A DNA stretch of 64,000 bases from Vulcanimicrobium alpinum. Its GTDB lineage: Bacteria; Vulcanimicrobiota; Vulcanimicrobiia; Vulcanimicrobiales; Vulcanimicrobiaceae. This document shows, in pieces, positions 34,787-43,916 of this stretch. How positions within the stretch are numbered: the stretch's first letter is position 1; every line of letters starts with the position of its first letter. Where the stretch lies: assembly GCF_027923555.1 (NCBI RefSeq), contig NZ_AP025523.1, positions 806,001-870,000 on the forward strand, in the 5' to 3' direction. The notes beneath the pieces were generated by a model. It was not told the DNA's origin. It saw nothing but the letters and a program-made list of their open reading frames with translations, and ran no database searches. The translations under genes and the position numbers were made by a program.

Positions 34787-37465
34787 GTGTCCGAGGCGGT
34801 GATGACTGCCCCGAGCCAGAGCGCGACCAAGCGTCTTTGGTTCTTCGATCAGGGTGATGGATCGATGCGCGACCTGCTGGGCGGTAAGGGCGCCGGCCTG
34901 GCGGAGATGACGCGCGCCGGGCTGCCGGTCCCGCCGGGGTTCACGATCACGACCGAGACGTGCTTGGCGTACTTCGACTCCGGGGGGCACCTGCCGCCGG
35001 GGCTCGGCGACGAGGTCCGCGCCGCGATGGACGAACTCGAGTCGCGGACCGGCAAGCAGTTCGGCGTCGCGGCGAACCCGCTGCTGGTCTCGGTGCGCAG
35101 CGGCGCCCGAGTCTCGATGCCGGGGATGATGGACACGATCCTCAACCTCGGCCTCAACGACGAGACCGTCGCCGGCCTGGCGCGCCTGACGTCCAACGAG
35201 CGCTTCGCGTATGACGCCTACCGCCGCTTCATGGCGATGTTCGGGAACGTCGTGCTCGGCATCGAGAAAGATCAGTTCGACCGCGTCGTCGACGAGGCGA
35301 AGCAGAAAGCCGGCGTCGCGACCGATCCCGAACTCACCGCCGACCGCTGGAAGGAAGTGATCGCGCAGTTCCGCGAGATCGTGCGCATCCACACCGGCGC
35401 GCCGTTCCCGCAGGACGTTCACGAACAGCTCGAACTCGCGATCGAGGCGGTGTTCGACTCGTGGAACTCCAAGCGCGCGATCGATTACCGCAAGTACAAC
35501 AAAATCCCCGACGACTGGGGCACCGCGGTGAGCGTGTGCTCGATGGTGTTCGGCAACCTCGGTGATGACTCGGGGACCGGCGTGGCGTTCACGCGCGATC
35601 CCAACACCGGCGAAAAGCTCCTCTTCGGCGAGTATTTGCGCAATGCGCAGGGCGAGGACGTCGTCGCCGGGATCCGCACGCCGATGAAGATCGCCGACCT
35701 GCAGAACAGTCAGCCCGACGTCTACGCGCAGTTCGTCGCGATCGCGCACCAGCTCGAGACGCACTACAAAGACATGCAGGATCTCGAGTTCACCGTCGAA
35801 CGCGGGAAGCTCTGGATGCTGCAGACGCGCAGCGGAAAGCGCAGTGCGGAGGCGGCGGTCAAGATCGCGCTCGATCTTGCGCGCGACGGCCTGATCACGC
35901 AAAACGACGCGGTCGCGCGCGTCGACGCCGCGTCGCTCGATCAGCTGTTCCACGCGCGGATCGACCCGAACGAGCAGTTCGAGGTGGCCGGCGTCGGCCT
36001 CAACGCGTCGCCCGGCGCGGCGACCGGGCAGGTCGTTTTCGACGCCGACACGGCGGCGGAGCGCGGCGCGAAGGGCGAGAGCGTGATTCTCGTGCGCGTC
36101 GAGACCGCACCGGACGACGTGCACGGGATGATCGCCGCGAAAGGCGTCCTGACGTCGCGCGGCGGCGCGACCTCGCACGCCGCGGTCGTCGCGCGCGGGA
36201 TGGGACGGCCGTGCGTCGCCGGCTTCGACGCGATGACGATCGACGGGCGCGCGAAGACCGCGACGATCGGCACGCACGTCCTGCACGAAGGCGACTGGAT
36301 CACCATCGACGGGACGACCGGCAAGGTCGTCGTCGGCAAGCTGACGCTGATCCCGCCGCCGTCGCAGCCGCCGGAGTGGCTGGCGTCGTTCCTCGGGTGG
36401 GCCGATGCGGCCGCGCGGATGGAAGTGTGGGCGAACGCCGACACGCCCGACGATGCGCAGCGGGCGCGCGATCTCGGCGCGACCGGGATCGGCCTCTGCC
36501 GCACCGAGCACATGTTCATGCAGAAGGAACGGCTCCCGGTCGTCCAGCGCATGATCATCAGCGATACGCCGCAGGCGCGCGCCAAGGCGCTCGCGCAATT
36601 GCTGCCGTTCCAGAAAGACGACTTTGCCGGGATCCTCGCAGCGATGGCCGGTTATCCGGTCACGATCCGGCTCCTCGACCCGCCGCTGCACGAGTTTCTG
36701 CCGTCGCTCGAGCAATTGCTCGTCGAGACGACCGAACTGCGGATCACCAAGGGCGAGAGCGATCCGGTCTACGTCGAGAAGATGCGCGTGCTCGGACGCG
36801 TCCGCGCGCTGCACGAGCAGAACCCGATGCTGGGCCTGCGGGTCTGCCGTCTCGGGATCGTCTATCCCGAGATCTATGCGATGCAGGTGCGCGCGATCTT
36901 CGAGGCGTCGTGCGAACTGCGCGCCCGCGGCGTCGACGCGCGGCCCGACGTGATGATCCCCGGCGTCGGCACCCGCGAGGAGATGCAGACGACGTACGAT
37001 GCGGTGAAGTCGGTCGCCGACGAGGTGATCCTCGCGCACGGCACGCCGGTTCCGTACCGCATCGGCACGATGATCGAGCTGCCGCGCGCGTGCGTGGTGG
37101 CGGGTGAGCTGGCCTCGATCGCGCAGTTCTTCAGCTTCGGCACCAACGACCTCACGCAGACAACGTACGGCTACAGCCGCGACGACGCCGAGTCGTCGTT
37201 CATTCCGCGGTATCTCGAGAAGAAGATCCTCAAGGACGATCCGTTCCAGGTCCTCGACCGCGTCGGCGTCGGCGGCCTGATGCGGCTCGGCGTCGAGCGC
37301 GGCCGCGCCGCGCGCGGCGATCTGAAGATCGGGATCTGCGGTGAGCACGGCGGCGAGCCGTCGAGCGTCGCGTTCTGCAACGAACTCGGCCTCGACTACG
37401 TCTCCTGCTCGCCCTACCGCGTCCCGATCGCCCGCCTCGCCGCCGCACAAGCCGCCCTCGCCTAG
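34787..37465 (+). CDS. ppdK: Pyruvate, phosphate dikinase
   Basis: PPDK interconverts pyruvate, ATP and phosphate with PEP, AMP and PPi. The 892-residue protein has the N-terminal ATP-grasp (GGKGAGLAEMTRAGLPVPPG), the phosphohistidine in SRGGATSHAAVVARGMG and the C-terminal PEP barrel ending CGEHGGEPSSVAFC. I chose the GTG at 34787 because GGAGG at 34772-34776 precedes it; the open frame reaches 34691. The 214-bp gap upstream holds an A/T-rich TACAAT at 34742 that may be a -10 element. The stop codon is followed at once by a dispersed repeat. With GlpX it favours gluconeogenesis or PPi-linked glycolysis. Confidence 0.95.
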   Translation: MSEAVMTAPSQSATKRLWFFDQGDGSMRDLLGGKGAGLAEMTRAGLPVPPGFTITTETCLAYFDSGGHLPPGLGDEVRAAMDELESRTGKQFGVAANPLLVSVRSGARVSMPGMMDTILNLGLNDETVAGLARLTSNERFAYDAYRRFMAMFGNVVLGIEKDQFDRVVDEAKQKAGVATDPELTADRWKEVIAQFREIVRIHTGAPFPQDVHEQLELAIEAVFDSWNSKRAIDYRKYNKIPDDWGTAVSVCSMVFGNLGDDSGTGVAFTRDPNTGEKLLFGEYLRNAQGEDVVAGIRTPMKIADLQNSQPDVYAQFVAIAHQLETHYKDMQDLEFTVERGKLWMLQTRSGKRSAEAAVKIALDLARDGLITQNDAVARVDAASLDQLFHARIDPNEQFEVAGVGLNASPGAATGQVVFDADTAAERGAKGESVILVRVETAPDDVHGMIAAKGVLTSRGGATSHAAVVARGMGRPCVAGFDAMTIDGRAKTATIGTHVLHEGDWITIDGTTGKVVVGKLTLIPPPSQPPEWLASFLGWADAAARMEVWANADTPDDAQRARDLGATGIGLCRTEHMFMQKERLPVVQRMIISDTPQARAKALAQLLPFQKDDFAGILAAMAGYPVTIRLLDPPLHEFLPSLEQLLVETTELRITKGESDPVYVEKMRVLGRVRALHEQNPMLGLRVCRLGIVYPEIYAMQVRAIFEASCELRARGVDARPDVMIPGVGTREEMQTTYDAVKSVADEVILAHGTPVPYRIGTMIELPRACVVAGELASIAQFFSFGTNDLTQTTYGYSRDDAESSFIPRYLEKKILKDDPFQVLDRVGVGGLMRLGVERGRAARGDLKIGICGEHGGEPSSVAFCNELGLDYVSCSPYRVPIARLAAAQAALA

Positions 37466-37486
37466 TCACGCTGAGCTTGTCGAAGC
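37465..37486 (+). repeat. Dispersed repeat, copy 5, supplying a start codon
   Basis: GTCACG plus CTGAGCTTGTCGAAG begins directly after the ppdK stop. The TTG within it (37477-37479) is the only plausible start codon of the following binding-protein gene. Confidence 0.88.
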
Positions 37487-39099
37487 GCCGCGTCACGCGT
37501 TTTGCGGCGGTCGCCGGTGCGTTGGCCGTTTTCGTCGGCGTCGCCGGCGGTCGGCCCGCGTCTGCCGCCGATCCTCGCCCATTGCGGCTCGGAATGACGA
37601 CCGAGCCGCGTTCGCTCTCGCCGCTCTTCTCGCTCGACGACTACGCGAACACCGTCGACCGGCTTGCGTTCGACGTGCTGATCTCGGTCGGCAGCGACGG
37701 CCGGACGCTCGTGCCGCGTCTCGCCGCCGAGGTGCCGTCGCTGCGCAACGGCGGGATCAGCCGCGACGGCCGCACGCTGACCTATCACCTGCGCCGTAAC
37801 GTGAAGTGGCACGACGGCGTGCCGTTCACGAGCAAGGACGTCGCGTTCTCGTATCACGCGATCATGAACCCGGCGAACAACGTCCCGAACCGTCACGGGT
37901 ACGATCAGATCGCGTCGGTGGCGACGCCTGATCCGTACACGGTCGTCTTTCGGTTGAAGGAGCCGTACGCGCCGGCGATCACGACGCTCTTCGGCGACGA
38001 CACGTGCGGCCCGATTCTGCCCGAGCATCTGCTCGGGCGTTACCCGAACCTCAACGAAGTCGACTTCAACCAGCACCCGGTCGGGACGGGTCCGTTCAAG
38101 GTCGTCCGCTGGGACCGCGGCTCGTCGGTCGAGCTCGACGCCAACGACGACTATTACCTGGGCAAGCCGAAGCTCCGCCGCATCAGCGTGCGCTTCGTCC
38201 CCGACGAGAACACGCTCGTCACGCAGATGCGCACGCACGAACTCGACGTCTTCGCGGAGATGTCAGTCAACGCGTACGGTCAGATGCGCGGCATCCCCGG
38301 GACGCGTGCGGTGCTCAGCAACGTCCACGGCGCGGCGAACCTGCTGATGAACACGACGCACGACGCGCTGCGCGATCCGCGCGTGCGGCGCGCGATCGCG
38401 GCGGCGATCGATAAAGATGCGATCGTGCGCAACTTCGCGTACGGCGCGGGTACCGTCGCCGGCGCCGACCTCCCGTCGTTCATGTGGGCCTACGACCCCA
38501 ACGCGCGCGCCCAGCCCCACGATCCGGCGCGCGCCCGCGCGTTTTTGCGCGACGCAGGCTACGTGCCGGGACCCGGCGGGATCGTGCAAAAGGCGGGCCG
38601 CCCGCTCAGCCTCACCTTCGCGTATTCGCAGAACAACATCGCGGCGCGGCTGATCGCGGTGCAGATCCAATCGTACCTGCGCGAGGTGGGGATCGACGCG
38701 CAGCTCAAGGGCTTCACGACCCAGATGATGTTCAACGCCTACGCGGCCGGCGGGATCTACCAGGCCGGCAAGTTCGATCTGGCCTGGTACACGATGACGC
38801 TCGGCGTCGATCCCGACAGTTCGGGCCGCTTCACGTGCGGCGCAATCCCGCCCAACGGGCAGAACTACTCGCGCTACTGCAATCGCGAGATGGACGCGGC
38901 GCAGACCGCGGGCCTGCGCACGTTCGACCTCGCCGCCCGCAAGCGCGCCTACGCGCGCAGCCAGGAACTTCTGGTGCACGACGTCCCGGCGGTCTTCGTG
39001 TTCTGGCCCAAGAACATCGACGCGGCCGACGCCGGGCTGCGCGGTTTCGCGCCGAATCCGTCGATCGCCACCTGGAACGCCCACGAATGGTCGTGGTGA
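37477..39099 (+). CDS. ABC transporter oligopeptide-type substrate-binding protein
   Basis: The 540-residue protein belongs to the SBP_bac_5 (DppA/OppA) family: LGMTTEPRSLSPLF, then VKWHDGVPFTSKDVAFSYHA and GTGPFKVVRWDRGSSVELDA. It binds peptides, nickel or other solutes in the periplasm. The signal peptide (TRFAAVAGALAVFVGVAGG) is preceded by MSKRR whose first residues come from the dispersed repeat, with TTG as start. No permease or ATPase genes follow, so it is an orphan binding protein in this window. Confidence 0.88.
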   Translation: MSKRRVTRFAAVAGALAVFVGVAGGRPASAADPRPLRLGMTTEPRSLSPLFSLDDYANTVDRLAFDVLISVGSDGRTLVPRLAAEVPSLRNGGISRDGRTLTYHLRRNVKWHDGVPFTSKDVAFSYHAIMNPANNVPNRHGYDQIASVATPDPYTVVFRLKEPYAPAITTLFGDDTCGPILPEHLLGRYPNLNEVDFNQHPVGTGPFKVVRWDRGSSVELDANDDYYLGKPKLRRISVRFVPDENTLVTQMRTHELDVFAEMSVNAYGQMRGIPGTRAVLSNVHGAANLLMNTTHDALRDPRVRRAIAAAIDKDAIVRNFAYGAGTVAGADLPSFMWAYDPNARAQPHDPARARAFLRDAGYVPGPGGIVQKAGRPLSLTFAYSQNNIAARLIAVQIQSYLREVGIDAQLKGFTTQMMFNAYAAGGIYQAGKFDLAWYTMTLGVDPDSSGRFTCGAIPPNGQNYSRYCNREMDAAQTAGLRTFDLAARKRAYARSQELLVHDVPAVFVFWPKNIDAADAGLRGFAPNPSIATWNAHEWSW

Positions 39100-39155
39100 G
39101 CGGCACGGCGCCGCCTTCACAGCAGCCTCAATGAAAGCGGCCGTATGGTGAGTGC

Positions 39156-39647
39156 ATGAAACACGTCCTCTCGTTGGCCGCCGCGGCGCTCGCGATCGGC
39201 CTCCCGCTCGGCGCGGCCGCGCAGTCCGCGCCCGATTCCGCTCCCGGCGGTCCCCCGCCGGAGATGCGCGCGCGCATGGAGCGTGCGCGCGACGATGCGC
39301 GCGCGGCGGCGCTCGGCGCACTCTCGGCGGCGCACCGCACGCAGGTGCAGGCGATTCTCGATCAGCTCAACAGCGGGAAGCTCAACGATCCGCGCGCCGC
39401 GGCCGCGCAGATCGACGGCCTCCTGACCGCCGACGAGAGCAAAGCCGTGCTCGCGGCGCACGACAAAGCCGTCGCGTCGTTCCACCGCGACGGGAATCCG
39501 CCGCCCGGAGCGCCGCAGGGACCGCCGCCAGGCGCAGCGCCGCCGGATGCGCGCGGGGCGCCGACCGCGGGACGGGTGCTCGTGATGCTCGGCGTCAACC
39601 GCGACCGGATGCACGAGATGATGCGCGCGATGCACGACGGTGCGTGA
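39156..39647 (+). CDS. Small exported Ala/Pro-rich protein
   Basis: The 163-residue protein has a clear signal peptide (MKHVLSLAAAALAIGLPLGA) and a helical region with HRTQVQAILDQLNSGKLND and LLTADESKAVLAAHDKAV, then a Gly/Pro-rich linker and a short Met-rich end. The spacing of helices recalls Spy/CpxP-like periplasmic chaperones, but the LTxxQ motif is not present, so I do not assign it. It stands alone between the binding protein and the CoA transferase. Confidence 0.6.
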   Translation: MKHVLSLAAAALAIGLPLGAAAQSAPDSAPGGPPPEMRARMERARDDARAAALGALSAAHRTQVQAILDQLNSGKLNDPRAAAAQIDGLLTADESKAVLAAHDKAVASFHRDGNPPPGAPQGPPPGAAPPDARGAPTAGRVLVMLGVNRDRMHEMMRAMHDGA

Positions 39648-39678
39648 GCGCGTCCGCCGGGATAGGAACTGAGCGCGC

Positions 39679-40938
39679 ATGACGCAGAGTGGTCCGCTCG
39701 CGGGCGTGCGCGTGCTCGACTGTTCGACGATGATCGCGGCGCCGTCGACCGCGGCGATGCTGGCCGATTTCGGAGCCGAGGTGGTGAAGATCGAGCGGCC
39801 CGGCTCGGGCGATCACGTGCGCCGCTACGGCGCGCAGCAAGACGGGATCGGCCTGCACTGGAAAGCGCTGGGCCGCAACAAGCGCAGCGTCGCGCTCGAC
39901 CTGCACCACGCGCACGCGCAGGCGCTGCTGCTGCGCTGGCTCCCGCAGTTCGACGTGTTCGTCGAAAACTTCCGGCCGGGAACGCTCGAACGCTGGAATC
40001 TCGGACCCGAGTGGCTGCTCGCGGCGTCCCCGCAGCTCGTCATCCTGCGGGTGACGGCGTTCGGTCAGGACGGGCCGTACCGCGAACGTGCAGGGTTCGG
40101 GACGCTTGCCGAGGCGATAACCGGAATCGCGGCGGTCTCGGGCTACGACGATCGGCCGCCGCTGCTGCCGGCCTTCCCGCTCGCCGACGTGATGGCCGGA
40201 CAAGCCGCCGCCGCGGCGGTCTGCGCGGCCTACGCCCGGCGCCTGCGCACCGGAGACGGCGAGGTGATCGATTTCGCGATCTACGAAGCGGTGATGAAAC
40301 TGGTCGAATCGCAGATCACCGAGTTCGCGGCGACCGGCAACGTACATCGGCGGCTGGGCAATCGGATGGAAGACACCGCGCCGCGCGGCGCCTATCGCTG
40401 CGGCGACGGCGCATACGTCGCGCTTTCCGGGAGCACGCAGGAGCTCGCCGAGCGCGTCCTGCGCACGATCGGCGGCGACGCGCTGCCCGCCGATCCGCGT
40501 TTTCGCTCGAACGTCGAACGCGTCGCGAATGCCGAGGCGCTCGACGCGCTGATCGAGGGATTCTGCGCGCAGCACACGCGTGACGAAGCGATCGCCGCCT
40601 TCACGGCTGCGGGCTGTGCGGTCGGGCCGCTCGAGTCGATCGACTCCGTCGCCGAGAACCCGCAGATCGTTGCGCGCGGATCGCTGGTGCGGCTCGACGA
40701 TCCCGAGCTCGGCGAGGTGACGATCAACGCGCCGTTCCCGCGCTTCGCGCACGCCGGTGCGCCGCCGCTGCGCCCCGGTCCCAGCGACGTCGGTCGCGAC
40801 ACCGCCGACGTGCTCGCGCGCGATCTCGGGCTGAGCGAGGACGAGCTGCGCGGGCTGGCGGACGCGGGAGCGATCGACGATCCGCGATTTCGAGCGGGAT
40901 CGCACCAAGCGCGGGACCGCGCCACGTCGGGGACGTAA
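39679..40938 (+). CDS. CaiB/BaiF family (type III) CoA transferase
   Basis: The 419-residue enzyme moves CoA between carboxylic acids. The family marks are GVRVLDCSTMIAAPSTAAML, LGRNKRSVALDL, VFVENFRPGTLERW and the catalytic aspartate in FPLADVMAGQ. It is followed in the same direction by a TRAP transporter and two dehydrogenases, so it probably activates the imported organic acid. Many relatives act on dicarboxylates (mesaconate, malate, benzylsuccinate). Which acid is used cannot be told from sequence. Confidence 0.9.
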   Translation: MTQSGPLAGVRVLDCSTMIAAPSTAAMLADFGAEVVKIERPGSGDHVRRYGAQQDGIGLHWKALGRNKRSVALDLHHAHAQALLLRWLPQFDVFVENFRPGTLERWNLGPEWLLAASPQLVILRVTAFGQDGPYRERAGFGTLAEAITGIAAVSGYDDRPPLLPAFPLADVMAGQAAAAAVCAAYARRLRTGDGEVIDFAIYEAVMKLVESQITEFAATGNVHRRLGNRMEDTAPRGAYRCGDGAYVALSGSTQELAERVLRTIGGDALPADPRFRSNVERVANAEALDALIEGFCAQHTRDEAIAAFTAAGCAVGPLESIDSVAENPQIVARGSLVRLDDPELGEVTINAPFPRFAHAGAPPLRPGPSDVGRDTADVLARDLGLSEDELRGLADAGAIDDPRFRAGSHQARDRATSGT

Positions 40939-40985
40939 CCCCCGAAACACGCGTCGCCCGCGCCTTTTCCCAGGAGGACTGTCCT

Positions 40986-41993
40986 ATGCCCGTGACTCGT
41001 CAAGGATTCGTCGCCGGTTCCGCCGCGACGATCGCGTCGATCGCGATCGTGACGCCGGCCCGCGCCGCCGATTTCACGCTGAAGTACGGGCACGATCTCC
41101 CCGTCGAGCATCCGATCAACGTCCGCTCGGTCGAGGCGTTCGCCAAGATCGCGAAAGCGACCGGCGGGCGCGTGCAGATCAAGTCGTTCCCCACCAGCGT
41201 GCTCGGCAGCGACCCGTCGATGATCTCGCAGATCCGCAGCGGCGCGATCGATGCGCTGGCGATGCCCGGCGCGTTTCTCAACGCAATCGTCCCGCTGGCG
41301 TCGATCGAAAACCTCGCCTACGCGTTTCCCAATCGCGAGACGGTCTTCCGCGCGATGGACGGCGACCTGGGCGCCGTGATCCGCGACGAGTTCCGCTCCA
41401 AGGGCCTCGTCGTGCTCGACAAGATCTGGGAGAACGGCTTCCGCGAGATCACGACGTCGACGAAGCCGATCCGCAACGTCAACGACCTGGCGGGTCTGAA
41501 GATCCGCGTCTCGCCGGGGAAGATTCGCGTCGACACCTTCCAGTCGCTGGGCGCGTCGCCGTCGCCGATCGCGCTGAGCGAGCTCTATACGTCCCTGCAG
41601 ACGCACGTCATCGACGCCCAGGAGAACCCGCTGCTCCTCATCGACCAGCAGAAGTTCTACGAGGTGCAGAAGTACGTCTCGATGTCCGACCACATCTGGT
41701 CGGGCTACTGGACGCTCTTCAATCCCGACGTGTGGACGAAGCTCGGCAAGTCGTACCAGGACATCATCTCCAAAGAGATGAGTGCAGCGACCTTGCTCGC
41801 GCGCAACGACAACGTCCAGCTCAACAAATCCGTGCGTGAAAAATTACAGCGCCGCGGGATGCAGTTCAACGACGTCGACAAGAACAGTTTCAAGAAGAAG
41901 CTGCAGGACGCGAAGTACTACGAGCGCTGGAAGGACGAGTTCGGCGAGAAGGCCTGGACCGCACTCGAAAAATACGCGAACAAGCTGGCGTAA
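40986..41993 (+). CDS. dctP: TRAP transporter solute-binding protein DctP
   Basis: The 335-residue periplasmic protein has an export signal (FVAGSAATIASIAIVTPARA) and the DctP pattern: LKYGHDLPVEHPIN, GRVQIKSFPTSVLGSD, ITTSTKPIRNVNDLAGLKIR with the ligand-binding arginine, and ALSELYTSLQTHVIDAQENP. A strong ribosome site (AGGAGG) precedes it. It delivers an organic acid to the fused membrane protein that follows by 15 bp. Confidence 0.93.
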   Translation: MPVTRQGFVAGSAATIASIAIVTPARAADFTLKYGHDLPVEHPINVRSVEAFAKIAKATGGRVQIKSFPTSVLGSDPSMISQIRSGAIDALAMPGAFLNAIVPLASIENLAYAFPNRETVFRAMDGDLGAVIRDEFRSKGLVVLDKIWENGFREITTSTKPIRNVNDLAGLKIRVSPGKIRVDTFQSLGASPSPIALSELYTSLQTHVIDAQENPLLLIDQQKFYEVQKYVSMSDHIWSGYWTLFNPDVWTKLGKSYQDIISKEMSAATLLARNDNVQLNKSVREKLQRRGMQFNDVDKNSFKKKLQDAKYYERWKDEFGEKAWTALEKYANKLA

Positions 41994-42008
41994 GCGTGAT
42001 CGAATCGC

Positions 42009-43916
42009 ATGGCTGACGCCGCCGTCGTCACGGTCGAGAGCGCGCAAGAGGTCGTTCACTCCCGTTCTCACCGCTACCGGCTCGGCTGGACGGGGGCCGT
42101 CGATCGCGCGATCGGCGCCGTCGTCGAACCGATCGCCGCACTGCTGGTCGTGGTCGAAGTGGTCATCCTCGCCAGCGGCGTGTTCACGCGCTACGTGCTG
42201 GGCCGTCCGCTGGTGTGGACCGACGAGCTCGGGTCGATCATCTTCCTGTGGCTGGCGATGCTCGGTTCGGTGGTCGCCTACCGCCGTGACGAACACATCC
42301 GGCTCTCGGTGCTGGTGCGCCGCGCGTCGCCGCGCGTCGCCGAGTACCTCAACGCGATCTCGTCGGTCGTCGTCGCGCTGTTCGTCGCGGTGCTCATGCC
42401 GGCGTCGCTGCGCTTTCTCAATCAGGAGCGCGACAACCTCACCCCGGCGCTGCAGATCCCGCAGTCGTACGTCGTCCTCTCGATCATCATCGCGCTCTCG
42501 CTCATCCTGATCATCGCGCTGCTGCGGATGGCCGAGACCGATCTGCGGGTGGTCGGACCGGTGCTGCTCGCGGCGATCGTGATCGGCGCCGGAGTCTATT
42601 TGGCGCGCGGCGCGTTCGCGGGGCTCGGCAACCTCAACCTCGTGATCTTTTTCTTCCTGCTCGTCGGCGCGTGCGTCGCGATCGGGGTGCCGATCGCGTT
42701 CAGCTTCGGCCTGGGGACGCTCAGTTACGTCCTCGTCGTCACCACCGTCCAGCCGGACATCGTCGTCCAGCGGATGAGCGAAGGCGTCTCCAACCTCGTC
42801 CTGCTCGCCGTTCCGCTCTTCATCTTCCTGGGCTTGCTGATGGAGACCGCGGGGATCGCACGCCGGCTGGTCGAGGCGCTCGCGAGCCTGGTCGGACACT
42901 TTCGCGGCGGGCTGTCGATCGTGCTCGTCGCGGCGATGTATCTGGTCTCCGGGATCTCTGGTTCGAAGATCGCCGACATGGCGGCGGTGGCCCCGGTGCT
43001 CTTCCCCGATATGGTGAAGCGCGGGCAGAAGCGCACCGACATGATCGCGCTGCTCGCGACGTCGGGCGCGATGGCGGAGACGATCCCGCCGAGCCTGGTG
43101 CTCATCATCATCGGCTCGGTTACCGGCGTCTCGATCGCGGCGCTCTTCACCGCCGGGCTGCTGCCCGCGGTCGTGTGCTCGATCTTCCTGATCGCGCTCG
43201 CGCTCTGGAAGGCGCACCGCCAAAACGAAAGCGTCTCGCAGCGCGCGCCGCTCAGCGTGATCGGACGGACGCTGTTCGTCGCGGTTCCCGGGCTGCTGCT
43301 TCCGCTGCTGATCCGGTATTTCGTCGTCACCGGAATCGCGACCGCGACCGAGGTGAGCGTCGTCGGGATCATCTACACGCTGCTGGTCGGCGTTCTCGTC
43401 TACCGCGAGTTCAAGTGGCGGTCGCTCTATCCGACGCTCGTCGACACCGTGGCGCTCGCCGGCGCGATCCTGCTGATCATCGCGACGGCGACGGCGATGG
43501 GCTGGGCGCTGACGCAGTCGGGGTTCGCGCAGCAGCTCGCCGACATCCTCAGCCACGCTCCGGGCGGCAAGGGCGGGATCATGCTGCTCTCGATCGTGCT
43601 GTTCATCGTGCTCGGGTCGGTGCTCGAAGGGATTCCGGCGATGGTGCTGTTCGGTCCGCTGCTCTTCCCGGTCGCAAAAGCGGCGGGGATTAACGAGGTG
43701 CATTACGCGATCGTCGCGGTGCTCGCGATGGGCGTCGGGCTGTTCTCGCCGCCGCTGGGGATCGGGTTCTTCAGCGCGTGCGCGATCGGCAAGGCCGAAC
43801 CCGAACACGCGGTGTTTCCGATCCTCCCGTATCTCGGCGTTCTGCTCGTCGGCCTGCTCGTGATCGCGTACGTCCCCTGGATCTCGCTCGGCTTCTTGCC
43901 GGCGAATCAGCGCTGA
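42009..43916 (+). CDS. Fused TRAP transporter membrane subunits DctQ-DctM
   Basis: The 635-residue protein joins the small four-helix DctQ domain (about residues 35-185; FTRYVLGRPLVWTDELGSII) to the large DctM domain (about 215-630; GVPIAFSFGLGTLSYV, VPLFIFLGLLMETAGIARR, SGISGSKIADMAAVAPVL). It drives sodium- or proton-coupled uptake of the ligand presented by DctP. Fused QM proteins are a known minority form. Its stop overlaps the start of the dehydrogenase gene (TGATG). Confidence 0.93.
   Translation: MADAAVVTVESAQEVVHSRSHRYRLGWTGAVDRAIGAVVEPIAALLVVVEVVILASGVFTRYVLGRPLVWTDELGSIIFLWLAMLGSVVAYRRDEHIRLSVLVRRASPRVAEYLNAISSVVVALFVAVLMPASLRFLNQERDNLTPALQIPQSYVVLSIIIALSLILIIALLRMAETDLRVVGPVLLAAIVIGAGVYLARGAFAGLGNLNLVIFFFLLVGACVAIGVPIAFSFGLGTLSYVLVVTTVQPDIVVQRMSEGVSNLVLLAVPLFIFLGLLMETAGIARRLVEALASLVGHFRGGLSIVLVAAMYLVSGISGSKIADMAAVAPVLFPDMVKRGQKRTDMIALLATSGAMAETIPPSLVLIIIGSVTGVSIAALFTAGLLPAVVCSIFLIALALWKAHRQNESVSQRAPLSVIGRTLFVAVPGLLLPLLIRYFVVTGIATATEVSVVGIIYTLLVGVLVYREFKWRSLYPTLVDTVALAGAILLIIATATAMGWALTQSGFAQQLADILSHAPGGKGGIMLLSIVLFIVLGSVLEGIPAMVLFGPLLFPVAKAAGINEVHYAIVAVLAMGVGLFSPPLGIGFFSACAIGKAEPEHAVFPILPYLGVLLVGLLVIAYVPWISLGFLPANQR

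Noticed and set aside
34727-37450. A 907-codon open frame antisense to ppdK
   Set aside because: High GC keeps stops rare on the opposite strand; the translation is Arg/Asp/His rich and lacks any domain, while the plus strand encodes a complete PPDK.
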